From NCBI GenBank assembly GCA_900759715.1, contig CAAEXF010000103.1, forward strand, positions 62,001 to 126,000: a DNA stretch of 64,000 bases, read 5' to 3'. Position 1 is the first letter of the stretch. Each line of letters starts with the position of its first letter. Both the position numbers and the translations under genes were made by a program. Under the pieces are notes generated by a model. That model saw only the letters and a list, made by a program, of their open reading frames with translations, had not been told where the DNA came from and searched no databases. Shown piece after piece: positions 17,720 through 25,083 of this stretch. The DNA is from Clostridium_AM sp900759715. GTDB lineage: Bacteria; Bacillota; Clostridia; Clostridiales; Clostridiaceae.

Positions 17720-18067
17720 TTATTCTTCTTTCCTACTGCATTTTTTATGGATATAGTTTTCATAGCCCTCAGCTTTGCAGATATCGTCCCCCTGATAAAT
17801 AGGCTCACTGCAGTAATCACATATATTATTGTACATCGCTGTTTTATCTGTGTCTGGAATAGCTTTAGGCTTTTTCTTCTCTGCTTCCTGGTCTAGTTCC
17901 TTTATCTTTTTCTTAATTACCTGCTTATTGTTGCTGCATATAAGCCAATTGATATAATTATCCAAATTCCCTCTGAACATGGTTTCCGCTTTTTGTTTGG
18001 CTGCATCTATAACATAATCATCTAAATTAACAGTAAAACGTTTTGTCTTTAATTTTGGCCTCCCCAT
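17720..18067 (-). CDS. Small protein with basic N-terminus and zinc-knuckle
   Basis: 115 residues. The N-terminus (GRPKLKTKRFTVNLDDYVIDAAK, about 2-24) looks like a ribbon-helix-helix-type DNA-binding element (strand then two helices to about 45). A Lys/Glu-rich linker follows. C83, C86, C97, H107 and C110 then form a likely zinc-binding knuckle (CDYC...C...HKKC). I know no characterised homologue. The combination suggests a small DNA-binding regulator. It is monocistronic, but I see no terminator after it. Confidence 0.6.
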   Translation of the reverse strand: MGRPKLKTKRFTVNLDDYVIDAAKQKAETMFRGNLDNYINWLICSNNKQVIKKKIKELDQEAEKKKPKAIPDTDKTAMYNNICDYCSEPIYQGDDICKAEGYENYIHKKCSRKEE

Positions 18068-18253
18068 ATAACTCTCCTACTAACTTTCTATCTACTAGCA
18101 GAGTATGCATGAACTATTAAATTTGTTACAAAACTCTAAATGTATTCTTAATTCATGCTGAACATATAAAAAACCATATCAGATTTCTCTAATACAGTCA
18201 TTTGTATTCGTCGGTTTTAATAGTGAAGACAAGCCGTAATTAAATAAATTACA

Positions 18254-20137
18254 TTAAATTGATATTGAATATACATCGGAGAATTCTATGTTTATCCTCT
18301 CTACATTGCTTTCACAAAATGCCTTATCTTCATAATTTTCATTATTAACGTATTCTGCAGGCAATACTATTGTAAATTCACAGCCTTCTCCTTCTTCACT
18401 AGTAACGCTTATTTTACCACCATGTATTTCAATAAAGGATTTAACAAGATACAATCCTATTCCAGTTCCTTCACATTGCCTTGAAAGTGAACGGTTCGCT
18501 TGTCCAAAGCGTTCAAATATAACATTAATCATGCTCTGAGGAATACCTTGTCCATTATCTTTTACTGTAATAATAACGCTTTCTCCCTTATCTTCTAAAT
18601 TTACATATATATGTCCATTAGAGCTAGTATATTTAAAAGCATTAGATAGTAAGTTCAATATTACCCGTTCTATTTTATCATGATCAAAAGCCATAATTTT
18701 TTCTTCAACATTAGTATCAAATATAAGTTCTATATCCTTGCTTTTTACATAAGCTGCTACGGACTGAGTAATATCTTCAATAACACTTACTATGTTATCG
18801 TTTCTTTTGTTGACTTTAACAAATCCAGAATCAACTTTAGTAATATCCATAAGATTATTTATTAATCTGGTCATTCTAAAACAATTTTGTTTCATTATCT
18901 TTAAATATGATTTGCATTTATCTATATTATCAATATTAAAATTTTCAAAATACAAACTCATTGTTTGAATAGCGATAGAAATAACATTAACTGGTGTTTT
19001 AAATTCATGAGAGATATTAGTAAAAAACTCTGTTATAAAGGTATTAAATTCTCTAGATTCATTCAATAGTTTTAAATTTTTTTCTACATCATGCTTTAAT
19101 GTTTCTATTTGTTTCTCTGATGTTATATCAAGTAAAAAAGTCAATACTGAAGCTCTTCCCTCATATATATAAAAAGAAGATGTATTACGCACTGCAATTG
19201 AGTTACCTTTGCAGCTTAGTATGTTTTCTTCATATGTAACTTTAGAAAGCTTATCGCTAACTATATTTAAATACTTTTCTTTTGTAGACATTATATTATT
19301 TTGTGAGTAATACTTATAGACTAATTCATTATTTAATTGTAGAGGATTTTCATATCCCAGCAATCTAGCTGCACTTTTATTTGCATACAAAATTTTGCCA
19401 TCAGCATGAACAATGATAGCATTTTGTGAATTTTCAAATAATATATCGTAGCATACTTTATTTTTCAATAATGATTCCTCAATAATACGTCTCTCTGTAT
19501 TCTGTTCCTCTAATTCAGTGCTTAATAATTTAAGCTGATTGTCCTTTTTTCTTTTATTTTCATTTTCTAGTTCTACGTAATATCCTAAAATCCATGCAAC
19601 AAAAATAAAAACGCCCACCATTATTAAATCTTTTTGAAAATCCATATTAATTCCATTAACTGTTGGAGTATATAACAAATCTACTCCAAGGATAAATATA
19701 GACGAAAAAAGTGAGGTAAAAATCCCGTATCGTAATCCATATTTAATAACTGAACATGTTATTAATAATAAAAATAAATACTTATATTCATTATAGAATG
19801 AATTAAATAAATATATGGGTAAATAAATAATTAGTATAAAAAAAATATTTTCAATTAACCATAAAATCTTAAGTACATTAGCTGGTAATTTTAGTTTTAA
19901 ATTAGTTATTACCCAAATTACATATGCTAATGCCAAAAAACCAAAGAGAAATGCATTAGTATACAAATTAAATCGACCAATATTTTTTATATTCAAAACC
20001 ATCTGACGACTATTTGGATTAATATGTAGATTAATATATATAATTATAATAATGAATGCTATTATTGCAATCTTCATAATAGATAATATCATAAATATAT
20101 TATTTTCATTATCATTTTCATCTATATGCTGTTTCAT
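18254..20137 (-). CDS. Membrane-anchored PAS-domain sensor histidine kinase
   Basis: 627 residues. An N-terminal integral membrane region with about six to eight helices (15-205) is followed by a coiled coil (about 206-240), a PAS domain (about 240-355; LFENSQNAIIVHADGKILYANKSAARLLGY) and a HisKA/HATPase core with ISHEFKTP, NAFKY, DNGQGI and TGIGLYLV boxes. No response regulator is adjacent. A multi-helix membrane sensor is the layout expected for peptide or small-molecule sensing. The gene lies 107 bp downstream of the AgrD-type peptide gene on the same strand, but a hairpin between them (20171-20214) argues for separate transcription. Any link to the peptide is inference. Confidence 0.9.
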   Translation of the reverse strand: MKQHIDENDNENNIFMILSIMKIAIIAFIIIIIYINLHINPNSRQMVLNIKNIGRFNLYTNAFLFGFLALAYVIWVITNLKLKLPANVLKILWLIENIFFILIIYLPIYLFNSFYNEYKYLFLLLITCSVIKYGLRYGIFTSLFSSIFILGVDLLYTPTVNGINMDFQKDLIMVGVFIFVAWILGYYVELENENKRKKDNQLKLLSTELEEQNTERRIIEESLLKNKVCYDILFENSQNAIIVHADGKILYANKSAARLLGYENPLQLNNELVYKYYSQNNIMSTKEKYLNIVSDKLSKVTYEENILSCKGNSIAVRNTSSFYIYEGRASVLTFLLDITSEKQIETLKHDVEKNLKLLNESREFNTFITEFFTNISHEFKTPVNVISIAIQTMSLYFENFNIDNIDKCKSYLKIMKQNCFRMTRLINNLMDITKVDSGFVKVNKRNDNIVSVIEDITQSVAAYVKSKDIELIFDTNVEEKIMAFDHDKIERVILNLLSNAFKYTSSNGHIYVNLEDKGESVIITVKDNGQGIPQSMINVIFERFGQANRSLSRQCEGTGIGLYLVKSFIEIHGGKISVTSEEGEGCEFTIVLPAEYVNNENYEDKAFCESNVERINIEFSDVYSISI

Positions 20138-20170
20138 AAGTGAATCCCTCCAAACCCAAAATTATTTATA

Positions 20171-20214
20171 AAAGATAAAAATTACTAATTAAAAAACCAG
20201 TAATCTTTATCTTT
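20171..20214 (-). terminator. Candidate terminator after the agr-like operon
   Basis: AAAGATAAA...TTACT pairs with AGTAA...TTTATCTTT. On the minus strand it is followed by TTATAAAT. It lies between the AgrD stop (20245) and the kinase start (20137). Confidence 0.55.
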
Positions 20215-20244
20215 AAAAATGTTTATTTATAATTTTTTCATACC

Positions 20245-20382
20245 TTATTCTCTAAGGCACCTAGGTTCTTTCGGTTGATAAAGAGCCCACATACAAGCTG
20301 AAGCTGAAGTTGATAATGCTGCAAATGTACATATTAGCGTAGCAAAATTAAGAAACAACTTTACAATCTTACTTTTCATCAT
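20245..20382 (-). CDS. agrD: AgrD-type cyclic (thio)lactone autoinducer prepeptide, 45 aa
   Basis: A 45-codon gene starting with a double ATG (20382 and 20379) behind GGGGGAAAG. The N-terminus (MMKSKIVKLFLNFATL) is the amphipathic leader. It is followed by a small-residue stretch and the signature SACMWALYQPKEPRCLRE. This matches clostridial AgrD peptides, in which the Cys of the (T/S)AC segment starts the thiolactone ring and the QPxEPxxLR tail is removed. By analogy with the C. perfringens ring CLWFT, the mature signal would be a five-residue ring CMWAL. Tail Cys42 is unusual. The gene overlaps the preceding 62-aa frame by 14 bp. No AgrB processing protease is encoded nearby. Confidence 0.85.
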   Translation of the reverse strand: MMKSKIVKLFLNFATLICTFAALSTSASACMWALYQPKEPRCLRE

Positions 20383-20557
20383 ACTTTCCCCCTTTTCTCA
20401 ATATAGTTTTAATACAATAAAACTCAAAATATATTTTGTGAAATATAAACAGCATTGTTATTAATAAAGAAAAAATTAATTTTTTATATTTCTCAACAGC
20501 TAAAACTAATTCGCTCTTTCTTTCGACAGTAACTGTAAACTTTTCAGTCAGTGACAT
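20369..20557 (-). CDS. Small membrane protein of the agr-like operon, 62 aa
   Basis: 62 residues: a charged helical N-terminus (SLTEKFTVTVERKSELV) and one hydrophobic segment (about 27-45), ending in a basic tail. I do not recognise the family. Its ATG overlaps the stop of the upstream 155-aa gene by 14 bp and its stop overlaps the AgrD start by 14 bp, so all three are translationally coupled. It could be a remnant of an AgrC linker region or a small accessory of peptide export or sensing. The weak AGAAGAA ribosome site fits coupled translation. Confidence 0.55.
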   Translation of the reverse strand: MSLTEKFTVTVERKSELVLAVEKYKKLIFSLLITMLFIFHKIYFEFYCIKTILRKGGKYDEK

Positions 20558-21011
20558 TTTCTAATTCTTCTTTCCTTTTTATAAAATAGTGAATTATTAT
20601 GATAAATAGGGCTGCAATAATTAACGATGGAATACCAAACACAGATTTTATAATAGGGCTCGAAAATTCAATGTCTGTATTGCCATTTAGTAAACTTAAC
20701 ATTGCTATATTTAAAAATTCACTTAAGCTCAATATTAAGGTCATAAGTAGAGTCCCATATATTGCCTTTACTATTGGTATGCCAATAATAACCATAGTAC
20801 ATATAATCAAAACAACACCAATAAATGTATGTATTCCAAAATAAATGGGAAGCATTCTTATAAAAAAGTCGATTACTCCTATTATTATTCCGGAAAATAT
20901 GTAAATTTTCATATCGATTGACTTTCTAGCTACTACGCATATTCCCCAAATTATCAATAAAGCTTCAGGAAAACTTCTTAACAAAATTTCTATATAATGG
21001 AGTTTTAACAT
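20544..21011 (-). CDS. Integral membrane protein resembling the sensor half of AgrC
   Basis: 155 residues with five or six membrane helices and no soluble domain. The order of helices and segments such as LLRSFPEALLIIWG, IRMLPIYFGIHTFI and FGIPSLIIAALFI resembles, from memory, the N-terminal peptide-binding domain of clostridial AgrC kinases. Here the frame stops directly after the last helix (KRKEELENVTD) with no kinase. It lacks the His and Cys of AgrB, so it is unlikely to be the AgrD protease. It is the first gene of a three-gene operon ending in agrD. A repeat A copy lies immediately upstream, where the promoter should be. It may be a stand-alone receptor or immunity-like protein. Confidence 0.6.
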   Translation of the reverse strand: MLKLHYIEILLRSFPEALLIIWGICVVARKSIDMKIYIFSGIIIGVIDFFIRMLPIYFGIHTFIGVVLIICTMVIIGIPIVKAIYGTLLMTLILSLSEFLNIAMLSLLNGNTDIEFSSPIIKSVFGIPSLIIAALFIIIIHYFIKRKEELENVTD

Positions 21012-21051
21012 ATTTTTTATAACCTTTCTTCACAATTTTATGATTTTTTAA

Positions 21052-21224
21052 ATGAAACTCCTCTTCCTCATATCAGAGGAGTAAGCGACCATATCAAAAT
21101 CGGCACGCTGTGTAAGTGACTATCACCAAATCAGCACTCTGTGTAAGCGATCATCTCAAAATCATAGATTTTGGATGCCTACTTAAGATTTGGGATATCT
21201 ACTTAAGATTTTGGCTCTCTGCTT
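21052..21224 (+). repeat. Dispersed repeat family A, copy A2
   Basis: Begins ATGAAACTCCTC with a stem ACTCCTC / GAGGAGT, then modules with CACTCTGTGTAAGCGATC, AAAATCATAGATTTTGG, and two CTTAAGATTT(T)GG units. It lies in the presumed 5' leader or promoter of the agr-like operon. Confidence 0.8.
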
Positions 21225-21454
21225 ACAAAAAATAACAATTATTTTTTACAAATATATAATTTTCTTCATATACTTTAACTAATTTTCTATATATTGTATT
21301 ATTCGATATTAATTGTGAATTCCCTCCTTATTTTGTTAAATTAACTCTACTTTATTTTAATTATATTTTTTGTCTTAATTTCATCATGATTCCGACCCAT
21401 GCCGCGCCTCCTTCTTCCGAAACTTGCTTTTAAAAACTCCCTCAATAAAACAAA

Positions 21455-21484
21455 ACTCCCTGTTGTTTCTCAACAACAAGGAGT
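21455..21484 (-). terminator. luxS terminator
   Basis: ACTCCTTGTTGTT pairs with AACAACAGGGAGT on the minus strand, followed by TTTTGTTTTA, 28 bp past the luxS stop. Confidence 0.85.
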
Positions 21485-21511
21485 ACAATTATAAATCAAC
21501 TAAAGTTTCTA

Positions 21512-21991
21512 CTAGTCTGGATAATATAAGTTTTTATCAGTTATATTTAATAAAACTTCATTTAAAAATTTATTAGCTAAGTATTTTGCCATAGGCAGAT
21601 TCATATCTAAATAATTACCGCAATCTCTTGCAGAAGCACCAGGTACCTCCCCTTCAAATCTTGCAATAAAACGAAACATTTCTACTAATAGATCAATTAT
21701 ATCCTTTGACTCATAATCTCCACTTAAAAGTAAATAAAATCCTGTTCTACATCCCATAGGTCCAAAGTAAACTATTTTTGAGCCATAGTCACTGTGATTT
21801 CTTAAAAAAGTTGCAGCTAAATGCTCTATAGCATGCATCTCTGCAGTGTTCATAACAGGCTCAGCATTTGGTCTAGTCATTCTAATATCAAAAGTGGTAA
21901 CAACTGACTGTCCAACGTTATCTTTTCTTGAAACGTAAACACCAGGGTATAGTTCTAAATGATTTATAGTGAAGCTTGTAATTTTCTCCAT
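21512..21991 (-). CDS. luxS: S-ribosylhomocysteine lyase LuxS
   Basis: 159 residues, full family length. The metal-binding motif HAIEH is at 53-57, with the third ligand Cys124 in ARDCGNYLD and the catalytic Cys81 in GPMGCRTGFYL. LuxS cleaves S-ribosylhomocysteine to homocysteine and DPD, the precursor of AI-2, in the activated methyl cycle. It is monocistronic with its own terminator and a TTAGGAGGAA ribosome site. The usual neighbours (pfs, methionine genes) are absent. Here it sits between an agr-like locus and bactofilin genes. Confidence 0.97.
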   Translation of the reverse strand: MEKITSFTINHLELYPGVYVSRKDNVGQSVVTTFDIRMTRPNAEPVMNTAEMHAIEHLAATFLRNHSDYGSKIVYFGPMGCRTGFYLLLSGDYESKDIIDLLVEMFRFIARFEGEVPGASARDCGNYLDMNLPMAKYLANKFLNEVLLNITDKNLYYPD

Positions 21992-22051
21992 TTGTTTTCC
22001 TCCTAAGTTAAAATAAAATTTATATGAAACTAATTTATTTCAAATTACAAC

Positions 22052-22082
22052 AATTAAGATATTGCACATTAATTTGCAATAT
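22052..22082 (-). terminator. Hairpin downstream of the second bactofilin gene
   Basis: AAGATATTGC pairs with GCAATATCTT (10 bp). It sits about 60 bp past the end of the bactofilin operon and 60 bp before luxS. The following T tract is poor, so the function is uncertain. Confidence 0.45.
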
Positions 22083-22140
22083 CTTATATAATAACATTAA
22101 AATCTATTGAGTTCAATTTGATGAAGATATATTTATATAC

Positions 22141-22872
22141 TTATATTTTTCTACTTTCTTTAACATTAGCATCTTGAGATTGCTCAAAGCTATTCTTATA
22201 CTCTATAAGGTCAATTTCGCAGTTAGATCCTATTCTTATATTGTTTCCTCTTACTACTTTAGCTTTAGTATTTTCTAGATAGATATCATCACCTTCAATG
22301 GTTTCAACAGTAAGGCCATCATAAATGTCCATCATAGTAAAAAGAGGTTTTATAAGCTTATCAAATATTGAAGCTGTACCCTTTCTTACATTGATTTTTT
22401 CTCCACCAATTTCTTTTACTTTGCACTTAGTGTATAACTCTACTTCAATATTCCCTGAATTTAAAAGCCCGGATATACTAAATCCTCCCCTTGAAATAAA
22501 GTTTTCAGAATCACAATTACCATTAACTTTTACAACACCTTGAACAGACACATTCTCCGCTGAAATACTTCCACCAAGGTTAACAGCACCAGAAATATCT
22601 ATATCCTTAACTACTGCATTACCACTGATTTTGGAATGACCATTGACTTTAATTTTTTCACATTCTAAGTCTCCATCAAGTTTACTTTCCCCATCTATAT
22701 CTATATCTTTTGCTTTTACATTACCTATTATTTTACAAACCCCATCAATATTGATATCCATACAATCTAGGTCGCCGTTTATTCGTGCAGTTCCACTAAC
22801 TACTACATCCTTATAAAATCCTCCAGATGAAGTTGTCATACCTGAAATCTTTAAATCATGTCTATTTTCCAT
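22141..22872 (-). CDS. yhbF: Bactofilin-like polymer-forming protein (YhbF/BacF type)
   Basis: 243 residues dominated by a regular right-handed beta-helix: repeated six-residue turns such as DINIDGVCKIIGNVKAKDIDIDG, with Gly at turn positions. It is flanked by a charged C-terminus. This is the bactofilin family, cytosolic proteins that polymerise without nucleotides. In Bacillus subtilis the two homologues YhbE and YhbF are linked to flagellar assembly. The start is the ATG at 22872 behind AAAGGAGGAA, because an upstream frame extension would contain this ribosome site. It is third in the order yhbD-yhbE-yhbF, separated from the second gene by a hairpin module. Confidence 0.88.
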   Translation of the reverse strand: MENRHDLKISGMTTSSGGFYKDVVVSGTARINGDLDCMDINIDGVCKIIGNVKAKDIDIDGESKLDGDLECEKIKVNGHSKISGNAVVKDIDISGAVNLGGSISAENVSVQGVVKVNGNCDSENFISRGGFSISGLLNSGNIEVELYTKCKVKEIGGEKINVRKGTASIFDKLIKPLFTMMDIYDGLTVETIEGDDIYLENTKAKVVRGNNIRIGSNCEIDLIEYKNSFEQSQDANVKESRKI

Positions 22873-22898
22873 TTTAATTCCTCCTTTTAGTCGAAACA

Positions 22899-22961
22899 CT
22901 GGGTAATTTTGCTTGTTTCCAATAGCAAAATTACCCGTTAAAGTCCATTTAGGACTTTAAC
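22899..22961 (+). repeat. Double-hairpin module D, second copy
   Basis: GGGTAATTTTGCT pairs perfectly with AGCAAAATTACCC (13 bp, 10-nt loop), directly followed by GTTAAAGTCC-ATTTA-GGACTTTAAC (10 bp). It lies between the two bactofilin genes and could serve as an intra-operon terminator or processing site. The arrangement matches 9871-9911 with changed but pairing arms. Confidence 0.75.
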
Positions 22962-23022
22962 CTCCAATAATTTATACACTATATAATGATAGTGGCATAT
23001 AAGACTATAAATTACTAATACT

Positions 23023-23763
23023 TTATACCTTCCTATTTTCTATAACTTTGCAATTACCAAGTTGTTTAAAGACATTTCTATACTCTACAAGTTCTATTTC
23101 GCAACCTTCTCCTATAGTAACATTATTACCTCGTACAACTTTAGCTTTAGTATCTTCTAAATATATATCATCGCCTTCTATAGATTCGGTATATAATTTT
23201 CCATCAAAGAAATCTGATGGGAGAAAAAGAGATTTAATTACTTTTTTTATTTTAGAAGCTATGGCCTTTTTAACAGTTATTTTTTCTCCGCCTATTTCAC
23301 TTGCCTTTGATCTTGAGTATAATACAATATTAAGCTCACCGGCATTTAATAGGCCACCAATTGTAAAGGCACCTCTTGAAATAAAAGCTTCAGCATTACA
23401 GTCACCTTCAACCTTTACTTCACCAAAAATTCTAGCTTCTTCTGATGAGATATTGCCTCCAATGTTAGCTGCACCTTGAATTTTAAGCTTTTTTACTGCA
23501 ACATCTCCTTGGATATCGGAGTTGCCACTTATTTTGAATTCTTCTGATTCTAAGTTTCCTTTAATTTTAACTTCTCCAGTAATTTTACCAGTTTTTGACT
23601 TTAAATTTCCGTTAACATTACAATCTCCAAGTATTCTAAAATCAATACAATCAAAATCACCATTTATATCAGCGTTTCCGGTAACTACTACATTATTATA
23701 AAATCCACCTGATGCAGTACCTTCTCCAGTGATTTTAAGATTATTTCTTACTCTATTCTCCAT
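23023..23763 (-). CDS. yhbE: Bactofilin-like polymer-forming protein (YhbE/BacE type)
   Basis: 246 residues of the same beta-helical layout as the next gene (NRVRNNLKITGEGTASGGFYNNVVV..., SIEGDDIYLEDTKAKVVRGNNV near the C-terminus), and clearly its paralogue. I choose the ATG at 23763 because GGAGG (23772-23776) is its ribosome site. A longer GTG start would overlap that site. The stop of yhbD is only 14 bp upstream, so they are co-transcribed. Two different bactofilins in tandem suggest co-polymers. Confidence 0.88.
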   Translation of the reverse strand: MENRVRNNLKITGEGTASGGFYNNVVVTGNADINGDFDCIDFRILGDCNVNGNLKSKTGKITGEVKIKGNLESEEFKISGNSDIQGDVAVKKLKIQGAANIGGNISSEEARIFGEVKVEGDCNAEAFISRGAFTIGGLLNAGELNIVLYSRSKASEIGGEKITVKKAIASKIKKVIKSLFLPSDFFDGKLYTESIEGDDIYLEDTKAKVVRGNNVTIGEGCEIELVEYRNVFKQLGNCKVIENRKV

Positions 23764-23777
23764 AATATATACCTCCA

Positions 23778-24404
23778 CTAATCATTCATTTTAATTTTTA
23801 ACTCTTCAATGCAATTTGCTAAATTAAATCTAGCAACAACCTTTACACCGCTTTCGAAGTAGATTTCACTAGGAATTGAAACTAAGAAGCATGTGGAAAT
23901 TCCAAATTTACGAATAAAAATTAATTCGCAGTTTTTGCCTTCAAATTTTTTATAGCTATCTGATAGCACTTGAAGAAGAATTTTTCCTTCATCTAAACTG
24001 ATTTCACCTGTTTGAAGCAGCTTTTCCAGTATATAAGCGTAAAGTATCTTTTCAAAAGAATACTCCTCGGAATATCCCTGCTGCTCTATGAAAAAGTTAA
24101 GCGTCACTTTTGAAACAATGTTACGTTTCACTACTTCATCTTTGTTCAGTATAGTTTCAGTAGGATTTGGAGAAAACATATCTGCCAAATCATCTAAAGA
24201 TAGGTCATCCTTCATATTTATTATTTTATCAATCCTTGTTAGAATCTTATCCTTTGGGAAAAATGTCTCTTGACCTGTAAAGGTAGATTTCCTAATAAAC
24301 CAATCTTCAGGAATTAAATTTTTCCTTTTCCACCTATATAGTTGGCCATAAGAGATACCCGTAAGCTCAAGTAGATCCTTTTTAGATATTAAATCCTGCT
24401 CCAT
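23778..24404 (-). CDS. yhbD: YhbD-family DNA-binding protein
   Basis: 208 residues. The N-terminus is a MerR-like winged helix (about 1-75; LTGISYGQLYRWKRKNLIPEDWFI), followed by an acidic helical region and a mixed C-terminal domain. The order YhbD, bactofilin, bactofilin is conserved with B. subtilis yhbDEF. It probably regulates or organises the bactofilin operon, but its function is not established. It starts at an ATG behind GAGAGGTG. Confidence 0.88.
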   Translation of the reverse strand: MEQDLISKKDLLELTGISYGQLYRWKRKNLIPEDWFIRKSTFTGQETFFPKDKILTRIDKIINMKDDLSLDDLADMFSPNPTETILNKDEVVKRNIVSKVTLNFFIEQQGYSEEYSFEKILYAYILEKLLQTGEISLDEGKILLQVLSDSYKKFEGKNCELIFIRKFGISTCFLVSIPSEIYFESGVKVVARFNLANCIEELKIKMND

Positions 24405-24607
24405 ATAATAAACACCTCTCTAATACTTTATAGCTTTGGTTAAAATATACTACTTATTATTTTAAAGCATCAATTCACTTTCTATGAATTAAGTGTAACA
24501 TAACATTGTTACGCTGTAAATAAAATTTATGTAAAACTTTAGATATGATTTGCTAGTGATAGCTATAAACTTATATGTACTATATTTTATTGTAATTTAT
24601 TATAAAA

Positions 24608-24639
24608 AAAGATGAAGCATAAAACTATACTTCATCTTT
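24608..24639 (-). terminator. Terminator of the GntP region
   Basis: AAAGATGAAG / CTTCATCTTT with a 12-nt loop. On the minus strand a T7 tract follows. It sits 25 bp after the decayed GntP gene. Confidence 0.85.
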
Positions 24640-24664
24640 ATAGATACTATTCTATATATAAGCC

Positions 24665-25080
24665 TTATCCGAAAAAGAAGTTTAAAGCTAATAGTACAAT
24701 TAATCCTGTAGCCCATGCTAGTGTAGTAGTAGCAGAACATATTCTCATCTGGTCTTTAACTTCCTTCATGCCAATTGACTCATTGATTACCCATAAAAAG
24801 GAAAGGCATAAGAATTGGAGGAATGCTTGTCTTAGAAATACTTGTTGCAATAAAGGTTCCTAAACCACTGTTTTGTGTTATCATTCCTAGCGCTCCACCG
24901 CCACCAACTAATAGCATTCGCTTACCACTTGCTTTTAGTCCTTCTTCCATAGAATTTAGTGCATCATTCTTGGACTGTGTTTTAAATAGCCCACCAGCAA
25001 GTGCTACTCCCAAAGAAGCCACAGATTTTCTTGTTTTTTAGATAATCCTTTAACTAAAGGAGCTAAAATATTACTTTTTA
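24665..25080 (-). pseudogene. Decayed second GntP-family permease gene
   Basis: Reading the minus strand, three fragments in different frames resemble GntP permeases. First, ILAPLVKGLSKK (about 25075-25030). Second, ASLGVALAGGLFKTQSKND and LLVGGGGALGMITQNSGLG (to about 24785). Third, FLWVINESIGMKEVKDQM and the last membrane helix ending ALNFFFG at 24665. At least one frameshift (near 25025) and an internal deletion (near 24790, where more than 80 residues of the family are missing) are present, and the N-terminal half is absent. It directly follows the intact gntP gene, so it is a former neighbouring transporter. Confidence 0.75.
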
Positions 25081-25083
25081 GAA

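Larger units (their letters stand above)
21012..21511. other. Intergenic region between the agr-like operon and luxS
   Basis: 500 bp holding repeat A2 (21052-21224) and the luxS terminator (21455-21484). The 230 bp between them are AT-rich except for a short GC-richer patch near 21395-21420 (CATGCCGCGCCTCC). No reading frame with a ribosome site is seen. The agr-like promoter must lie in or upstream of A2. Confidence 0.45.

Noticed and set aside
20544..21011. The 155-aa membrane protein as AgrB
   Set aside because: It is shorter than AgrB and lacks the conserved His and Cys of the AgrB protease. The helix pattern fits an AgrC sensor half better.
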